DNA of 64,000 nucleotides from Paenibacillus tyrphae (GTDB lineage: Bacteria > Bacillota > Bacilli > Paenibacillales > NBRC-103111), in NCBI RefSeq assembly GCF_024158745.1, contig NZ_JAMZAW010000031.1:30866-94865 (forward strand). Reading direction: 5' to 3'. The notes under the pieces were generated by a model, which saw only the letters and a program-made list of their open reading frames with translations, searched no databases and was not told where the DNA came from. Below are positions 58,912-64,000 of the stretch, piece by piece (the first letter of the stretch is position 1; each line of letters opens with the position of its first letter). The position numbers and the translations under genes are program-made.

Positions 58912-59958
58912 ATGAAAAAATGGGGAAGCATTCTGCAGGTCAGCTTCACCTATGTAGGCACCGTGGTAGGCGCCGGGTTCGCGACCGGGCAGGAAATTAT
59001 CCAGTTCTTCACCCGCTACGGCTGGATGGCGACCTTCACCATCGGTGTCGCCAGCGCCTTGTTTATATGGCTGGGCATCAAGCTGATGCTGCTGGCCCAC
59101 GATACCCGCGCCAAGTCTTACGAAGATCTCAACAGGCTGTTATTCGGAAAAACCGTCGGAAACGGTGTCAGCTTGTTCACTTTGGTGGCTCTATTCGGCG
59201 TATCGACGGTCATGCTGGCCGGGGCGGGATCGGTTTTTGCCGAGCATTTGAATCTGCCGCTTCAGTCCGGGCTGCTTTTTACCCTGCTGCTGGCATATGT
59301 ACTTCTTGTCCGGGGGATGAAGGCGATCATGGCCGTAAATTCCGTCATCGTCCCGCTCATGCTCGGCTTCAGCTGCATTGTCGTATGGATTACGTGGGAC
59401 ACGCCCGGGGCCGGCAACTGGCTTCACATGGAATCGGATTATTCCGCCCAGCGCATATGGTTCTCCCCGCTCCTCTACGCGGCGTTCAACCTGACCATGG
59501 CTCAAGCGGTGCTCGTACCGCTTGGTGCTCAGATCCAAGACCGGTCGGTGCTGTATTGGGGAGGCGTCTGGGGCGGAATCGGCATCGGGGCCATGCTGCT
59601 GGCCGGCCATTATGCGCTGTCCGCCCAGATGCCGGGGATCGTGCAGTTTGACATCCCGATGGGGCACCTGATTCACGGACTCGGCCCGCTGCTGCAGCTT
59701 CCGTTCATTCTGGTGATCTACGGGGAAATTTTCACAACCCTGCTGGCCGACGTTTACGGCTTGGCGCTGCAGATCGAGCAGCGGAGCTCCTTGTCTTATC
59801 AGATCATCGTGCCGCTCCTTCTTGCCTTCTGCTATGTGGTGAGTCACATCGGCTTCAAAACGCTTCTCTCATCGCTCTATCCGTTACTGGGCCTGCTCAG
59901 CATGGCCTGGATGGTCCTGATGATCTGGCGCAGGCAGCGGCCGTTCGGAACGAATTGA
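58912..59958 (+). CDS. YkvI-family membrane transporter
   Basis: A 348-residue protein, the same length as Bacillus YkvI (347), from ATG 58912 with GGAAGGGGG upstream. Ten or so helices of the LeuT/APC type: VSFTYVGTVVGAGFATGQEI opens with the unwound GAGFATG, followed by ITWDTPGAGNW and LIHGLGPLLQLPFILVIYGE. Substrate unknown, possibly an amino acid or amine. Its last 75 bases overlap the convergent gene at 59884. Confidence 0.87.
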   Translation: MKKWGSILQVSFTYVGTVVGAGFATGQEIIQFFTRYGWMATFTIGVASALFIWLGIKLMLLAHDTRAKSYEDLNRLLFGKTVGNGVSLFTLVALFGVSTVMLAGAGSVFAEHLNLPLQSGLLFTLLLAYVLLVRGMKAIMAVNSVIVPLMLGFSCIVVWITWDTPGAGNWLHMESDYSAQRIWFSPLLYAAFNLTMAQAVLVPLGAQIQDRSVLYWGGVWGGIGIGAMLLAGHYALSAQMPGIVQFDIPMGHLIHGLGPLLQLPFILVIYGEIFTTLLADVYGLALQIEQRSSLSYQIIVPLLLAFCYVVSHIGFKTLLSSLYPLLGLLSMAWMVLMIWRRQRPFGTN

Positions 59959-60369
59959 CGCAATCGTCAGCGCGAGCCGGACGAGCATCATAAGCATGCC
60001 CGCCAGCGTAAAGACAAAACCGCACAGCAAATATGCGAAATGATAAGGCGGGTATTGTTCCGCATCCCGGAGGACGGCAAGCAGATCCGTGAACAAAAAC
60101 AAGCTGCCGACCGCAAACAATGCAAGCAGCACATAATCGAAAAACGTCCAACGCGCTAAATGCGGGCCGGCCTGTCGGACCAAGGCAGCGGATAAAGACG
60201 GCTGGTCTTCCGGACGCTCTTTCGTCTGGGCAGCGGCCCCCTCCGGGGCGGCTAAAGGCGCAGCTTCGGCTTGGGCCCGCGAATACACGGTCCAGGCCAG
60301 CAAAACGGCCGATCCCGTCACGACAAGCCCAATAGCTCCGCCGAGCCAGGCAAGCATCGTCATCATCAT
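59884..60369 (-). CDS. Membrane protein of unknown function
   Basis: A 161-residue protein with three or four helices: WLGGAIGLVVTGSAVLLAWT at the start, WTFFDYVLLALFAVGSLFLF near 75 and FAYLLCGFVFTLAGMLMMLV near 112, with an Ala/Pro/Glu-rich loop between. It overlaps the 3' end of the YkvI-type gene tail to tail. It is probably co-transcribed with the small gene at 60395. No family recognised. Confidence 0.65.
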   Translation of the reverse strand: MMMTMLAWLGGAIGLVVTGSAVLLAWTVYSRAQAEAAPLAAPEGAAAQTKERPEDQPSLSAALVRQAGPHLARWTFFDYVLLALFAVGSLFLFTDLLAVLRDAEQYPPYHFAYLLCGFVFTLAGMLMMLVRLALTIASIRSERPLPAPDHQDHPGHAEQAQ

Positions 60370-60394
60370 GTGTCAACACCTCGTATATTTCTTC

Positions 60395-60682
60395 TTATCG
60401 GGCATGCAGGGCAAGCTCGTATACCATCCATAGAAATAACGCAAACAGCAGAACCGGCATCGCAAACACGGCGACTTGCAGCGTCCGATGGCCCGGCGAA
60501 GGCGCCTTGCGCCACAGATAACTGCGGTTCCACCGCTGCATGCGGGACTCCCGGATGATGGACAAGTCTGTTGAATGTCCGGATGCCGCAGCCGGAGGAT
60601 GCTGTCCGTTTGGAACGATGGTGCCTCGCTTCCAGCCGATCCGGTATGTAATTTCGCGCGGTTCGCGCTCTTCAGGCTTCAC
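60395..60682 (-). CDS. Small single-helix membrane protein
   Basis: Ninety-five residues with a basic soluble N-terminus (EITYRIGWKRGTIVPNGQ) and one C-terminal helix (LQVAVFAMPVLLFALFLWMV). Twenty-five bases separate it from the membrane protein downstream, so they likely form a two-gene operon. Function unknown. Confidence 0.6.
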   Translation of the reverse strand: MKPEEREPREITYRIGWKRGTIVPNGQHPPAAASGHSTDLSIIRESRMQRWNRSYLWRKAPSPGHRTLQVAVFAMPVLLFALFLWMVYELALHAR

Positions 60683-60835
60683 CCGCGTACCTCCGTTTCA
60701 ATTGGGTTTTGCTTTTATATTTGCTTATTATATAGCTTCCGGAGAACGCAGGCTATGTCATTTTGTACTCCTGTGTAAAATGATGGGCATCAAACGTTGT
60801 ATACGATGTATGTAATTTTGTAAAGGGATGTACAT

Positions 60836-60864
60836 TTGACTATGATCTTGGCCAATTATATGGT
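60836..60864 (+). promoter_or_regulatory. Promoter of the SDR gene
   Basis: TTGACT (60836-60841), 17 bases, TATGGT (60859-60864), followed by CGGAGGTG at the start codon of the dehydrogenase gene. Confidence 0.75.
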
Positions 60865-60903
60865 ATAAGAAGAAAAAACAACGGGTCTTACGGAGGTGAA
60901 CAT

Positions 60904-61665
60904 ATGCGAAAGGTGGCTGCCGTTACGGGCGGTGCGCAAGGAATCGGCAGGGCGGTCACACTGGAATTCGTGAAGTCCGGTTATGAGGTGTCCGTTGCCG
61001 ATACGGATAAGGAAGCAGGCATGGAACTGATGGAGCAGGTCCGCAGCCTCGGCGGCAAAGGCATGTTTCTACCCGTGGACGTGGCGGAGGAAACCGAAGT
61101 GGAGCGATGGTTCAAGCTGATGCTGGACGATTTCGAACGGATCGACGTGCTCGTGAACAATGCCGGGATCGGGATGAACGGCCCTATGCTGGAGCTGCCG
61201 CTGGAATCGTTCGACCGGGTGATCAACGTAAACCTGCGCGGTACGTTCGTCTGCTCGCAACTAGCGGCCCGGGCGATGAAGCGGCAGGGCGGCGGCGTCA
61301 TTCTGAACATGGCCTCCACACGGGCACTAATGTCGGAAGCGGACACCGAAGCGTATTCCGCTTCCAAAGGCGGTCTGTTGGCGCTGACTCATGCGATGGC
61401 CGTCAGCCTCGGTCCGTACGGCATCCGCGTGAATGCCGTAAGCCCCGGCTGGATCGAGACCGCCGACTGGAAAAAAGCTTCCAAACGGCGCCACCCCTTC
61501 CATAGCGAACGGGACCGCCTCCAGCATCCGGCCGGACGTGTCGGAACCCCGGCGGATATCGCGGCAGCGTGCTTGTATTTGGCTGGAGACGGGGCGGGGT
61601 TCGTTACAGGACAAAATCTTGTGGTCGACGGCGGCATGACCGTGAAAATGATTTACGAAGAGTAG
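60904..61665 (+). CDS. Short-chain dehydrogenase/reductase
   Basis: A 253-residue classical SDR. TGGAQGIG at 8-15 binds NAD(P); NNAGIGMNG near 87, the serine in MASTRALMS and YSASKGG near 153 form the active site. An aspartate at the end of the second strand (VADTDKE) suggests NAD. The sequence resembles glucose or oxoacyl dehydrogenases, but the substrate is open. An arginine/histidine-rich loop (KKASKRRHPFHSERDR) near 195 is unusual. Confidence 0.9.
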   Translation: MRKVAAVTGGAQGIGRAVTLEFVKSGYEVSVADTDKEAGMELMEQVRSLGGKGMFLPVDVAEETEVERWFKLMLDDFERIDVLVNNAGIGMNGPMLELPLESFDRVINVNLRGTFVCSQLAARAMKRQGGGVILNMASTRALMSEADTEAYSASKGGLLALTHAMAVSLGPYGIRVNAVSPGWIETADWKKASKRRHPFHSERDRLQHPAGRVGTPADIAAACLYLAGDGAGFVTGQNLVVDGGMTVKMIYEE

Positions 61666-61728
61666 ACTGCATTCAGTGTTAGAGAAAAAAGTGGAAGAAC
61701 TGTACTTACGACGGGAGAATCAGACATC

Positions 61729-62703
61729 ATGTGGTTTTTGTTTGCGGCCGCCTCGGCGATTTGTTTTGGGCTGAGGGGCATCTTATATCAATGGACTTCG
61801 CAGCGTCCGATCAACCGGAATCTGCTGCTGCTGGGCGTCTATGCGTCCGGCACGCTGATTGCGCTTGCTGCGGCAGCGGTCACCGGACAAGCCTGGACGA
61901 AGCCCGTGTGGATCGGTACGCTGCTCGGGCTGTTTTCGTTTGTCTCCAACGCTGCGATGTATAAGGGCTACTCTGTCGGCAAAGCGTCGCTTGTGGCTAT
62001 GTTCACCGGGCTTCCGCCGGTCGTCGTCGTGCTGTTCGCGTACGTGCTGTGGGGCGAGAAGCTCAATTCGACGCAGCTTGCCGCCTTTATCGTGATCGTG
62101 GCCGGGATATTGATGATCCGCTACTCCAACGACATTTCGCTCAAAAATTTGCAAGGCGCGCACTGGGGCGCGATTACGATGCTGTTCTTCGGCTTGACCG
62201 ACCTCTCGTCCAAGCAGGCGACTCTCATCGGGGCCGCCACCTTGCCCACGCTCGCGTTGATGTACGGCACCGGTTCGCTGCTGTTTGCCGCCGCTTGGCT
62301 GCTTGGGCGGAAGCAAGAAGCCTTCGCCCGGGCGGCGCTCCGGGCCGGGCGCGAAGAAGCGGCCGCAGGGACCGAGGACGTGCCCGACAGCCCGGTACGC
62401 GCGGCTGCTTCTTCGGTTGAAGCCGGAAGCGGACCCGCTGCGGCGGCAGTTCGCGACTGGTCCTCCGGCCGAACATTAGTTTGGGGCATGTTCGTCGGCA
62501 TTACCAATGTCTGCGGCATGATCCTTGCCATGCCGGCGTTCGCCGCGGGCGTCACCGGGCTTGTCTCCGTCGTCATCGCGATGAACGTCGTACTCGTGCT
62601 CTTCTATGCCCGCTTCGGCTTGAAAGAAAAATTCAGCCGCCTCGAATCGGGCGGCCTTTTGCTTGCCTTGATCGGCATTATCGTATTACGTCTTGCGGCT
62701 TAA
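61729..62703 (+). CDS. EamA-family (DMT) transporter with loop insert
   Basis: A 324-residue ten-helix transporter. The first repeat begins FLFAAASAICFGLRGILYQW and the second follows HWGAITMLFFGLTDLSSKQA. Residues about 190-245 form an Ala/Arg/Glu-rich loop (ARAALRAGREEAAAGTED) not usual in the family, between helices of the second half. Substrate unknown. Its last 18 bases overlap the convergent ATPase gene. Confidence 0.85.
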   Translation: MWFLFAAASAICFGLRGILYQWTSQRPINRNLLLLGVYASGTLIALAAAAVTGQAWTKPVWIGTLLGLFSFVSNAAMYKGYSVGKASLVAMFTGLPPVVVVLFAYVLWGEKLNSTQLAAFIVIVAGILMIRYSNDISLKNLQGAHWGAITMLFFGLTDLSSKQATLIGAATLPTLALMYGTGSLLFAAAWLLGRKQEAFARAALRAGREEAAAGTEDVPDSPVRAAASSVEAGSGPAAAAVRDWSSGRTLVWGMFVGITNVCGMILAMPAFAAGVTGLVSVVIAMNVVLVLFYARFGLKEKFSRLESGGLLLALIGIIVLRLAA

Positions 62704-64000
62704 ATGCCGGACGGATGCTGCAGAAAAACGGGACACATACGCATCCAGCACGTGCTTGTGGCACGTAAACAGCAGCAGCTGGCGGCCCTCGGCCACCGTT
62801 TGCAGCAGCTCCATGCCGTATCCGAGCCGCTCGTCATCGAAATTCACGAACAAATCGTCAATCACAAGCGGCAGCCGAACACCGGACGCCGCGTATTCGT
62901 CCGCAAGCGCAAAGCGGATGCACAAGTACATCTGTTCGGCCGTCCCCCGGCTGAGCGCGGATGCATCCAGCAGCTCTCCGTTCGCCTTCTCCGCCAATAC
63001 GCGCTGCTCGCCGAGCGGCGCAATCATCCGTGTGAATCGGCCGGACGTCATCTTCTCGAAGTACCGGGAAGCCCTCTGCATGACGGAGGGCTGTTTTTCG
63101 TGCTCGTACAATCGTTTCGTCTGTGCGAACAGCGTTCCGCACATGGAAACGACTGCCCAGCGCTTCATCAAACGCCTCAGCTCGGTACGGCGTTCCTCCG
63201 CCTGCTGCAGCTTGTCGGCATGATCCCCGCCTTCGGTCAGCCGTTCGATTTCAAATCGCTTGCGGCTTTTTGCCTCCCGGCACGCCTCCAGCCGTTCTCG
63301 AAGCGCATCCCGCTGTTCCGACAGACGCGTCCGCTCTTCTTCCAGCTCTCCTCCGTTGACACCCGCAAGCCTCTCGTCGAGCGGCTTCATCCCCGCTTCC
63401 CCTACCAGCGTCCGGATGGCAAGCTCGTCCTGTCGCAGCTCCCCTAGCAGCTCCTGATGGCGAAGGTATTGGCGGTGGAGACGCCGCAGCGCCTCTTCCC
63501 CGTCTGCCCCCGCGGCGTCGAACAGTTCCTGCCGCTTCGCGGCCGTGCGCTCAAGCTGCTGCGACAATAGCGCAGACTGGCGGCTCAGCTCGGCGTGCTG
63601 CCGGCCATCCCGCGAAAGCTGCTCCAGCCGCGCAAGCTGCCGGTCGCGGGCGGCCTGCCACGCTTTCAGTGCAGGGCCGGGCTCCCGGCCGGCCGCTTCG
63701 CCGAGCAGCGCGGCCGCCTCCGCGGCAAAGCCCGCGGCGGTGCCCCGCAGCGCCTCGCAGCGCGCGGCCTGGCGGCGCAGCCGCTGGAGCTGCTGCTGCG
63801 CCGCTTCCGCGAGCTGCAGCAGCTCCAGCGCCGCCTCGGCGCTCGCGTCCGCGGGCAGCGCCTGCGCCTGCAGCCACGAGCGCCAGCGGCAGCGCAGCGG
63901 CTCGCCCGCCTCCGCGTGGCGCTCGCGCCGGGCGCGCAGCGCCGCGAGCCGCTCCGCGGCGGCCCGGCGCCCGGCGTGCCGCGCCTGCCGCGCGCGGAGC
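62686..64000 (-). CDS. YhaN-like ATPase (SMC/Rad50-type), C-terminal part (partial)
   Basis: The frame stays open from the stop at 62686 to the window edge, at least 438 codons. The upstream two thirds is a coiled coil rich in A, E, Q, R and L. The C-terminal ATPase half has the signature LSRGTAEQMYLCIRFALADE and Walker B PLVIDDLFVNFDDER, followed by LLLFTCHKH. This is the YhaN type, paired with an SbcD-like nuclease (YhaO) in Bacillus, which would lie upstream outside the window. A role in DNA end processing is inferred from the family. Confidence 0.85.
   Translation of the reverse strand, partial: LRARQARHAGRRAAAERLAALRARRERHAEAGEPLRCRWRSWLQAQALPADASAEAALELLQLAEAAQQQLQRLRRQAARCEALRGTAAGFAAEAAALLGEAAGREPGPALKAWQAARDRQLARLEQLSRDGRQHAELSRQSALLSQQLERTAAKRQELFDAAGADGEEALRRLHRQYLRHQELLGELRQDELAIRTLVGEAGMKPLDERLAGVNGGELEEERTRLSEQRDALRERLEACREAKSRKRFEIERLTEGGDHADKLQQAEERRTELRRLMKRWAVVSMCGTLFAQTKRLYEHEKQPSVMQRASRYFEKMTSGRFTRMIAPLGEQRVLAEKANGELLDASALSRGTAEQMYLCIRFALADEYAASGVRLPLVIDDLFVNFDDERLGYGMELLQTVAEGRQLLLFTCHKHVLDAYVSRFSAASVRHLSRKT

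Noticed and set aside
63551..63877. Ala/Gly/Arg-rich frame near the right edge
   Set aside because: High GC keeps several frames open; the coiled-coil frame of the YhaN-like gene is open through to the edge and fits the ATPase.
1..64000. CRISPR array, prophage or intact insertion sequence
   Set aside because: No spaced short repeats, phage structural genes or transposase genes were seen; the only mobile-element trace is the broken serine recombinase.

Overview
The window is chromosomal DNA from a Gram-positive, spore-former-like bacterium of the Bacillales, most like Paenibacillus or a close relative. This rests on GGAGG ribosome sites with frequent TTG and GTG starts, consensus sigma-A promoters, and genes typical of Bacillus relatives: a GntR/ABC operon of the YtrA type, HutP/HutH, LipM, YqhH/YqhG/YqzE, YjdF, YkvI and DedA. 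A B12-dependent ribonucleotide reductase with a corrinoid-salvage enzyme (CbiZ) fits Paenibacillus. Species assignment is inference.

Layout. 0-4.4 kb: end of an ABC ATPase gene, a GntR-ABC-permease operon and a membrane-anchored glycerophosphodiester phosphodiesterase. 4.6-8.6 kb: a gene graveyard on the minus strand with broken alcohol dehydrogenase, AraC, serine recombinase and acetamidase genes plus MFS and AraC fragments. 8.6-25.2 kb: core genes nrdJ (with NrdR boxes), dat, lipM, a lipoprotein gene, yqhH-yqhG, yqzE, yjdF with a candidate riboswitch, argS, hsp20, a GNAT gene, and hutP-hutH with a HutP-type attenuator.

25.6-52.5 kb: an accessory region punctuated by three identical tRNA-Leu(CAG) genes (25.60, 49.79 and 52.38 kb). 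The first two lie in a 137-bp near-identical direct repeat bracketing 24 kb. Inside are (a) a class A beta-lactamase with BlaR1/BlaI and its operators; (b) a 12-kb minus-strand carbohydrate cluster with two paralogous solute-binding lipoproteins, two permeases, two LacI regulators, a GH13_18 phosphorylase, a sugar kinase, a YdjC-type deacetylase, an esterase and a Nif3-like protein, with ACCGGT-centred operators; (c) a TetR/ApbA pair; and (d) a MocR-type regulator with a flavin split-barrel gene, serA, a YggS-type PLP protein and a BenE transporter. The segment between the second and third tRNA copies carries a DMT transporter, an unidentified gene and a ChW-repeat secreted protein.

52.6-64 kb: an LCP cell-wall ligase, small membrane proteins, cbiZ, xpt, a lipoprotein, DedA and YkvI membrane proteins, an SDR, a DMT transporter and the 3' part of a YhaN-like ATPase gene running off the edge.

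The best candidates for something undescribed are the carbohydrate cluster, which may handle an acylated or otherwise modified glucoside; the vitamin-B6-flavoured MocR cluster with a shared TTTTGGAT motif; and the tRNA-Leu bracketed island. Protein family calls come from recognised motifs; no database search was possible.
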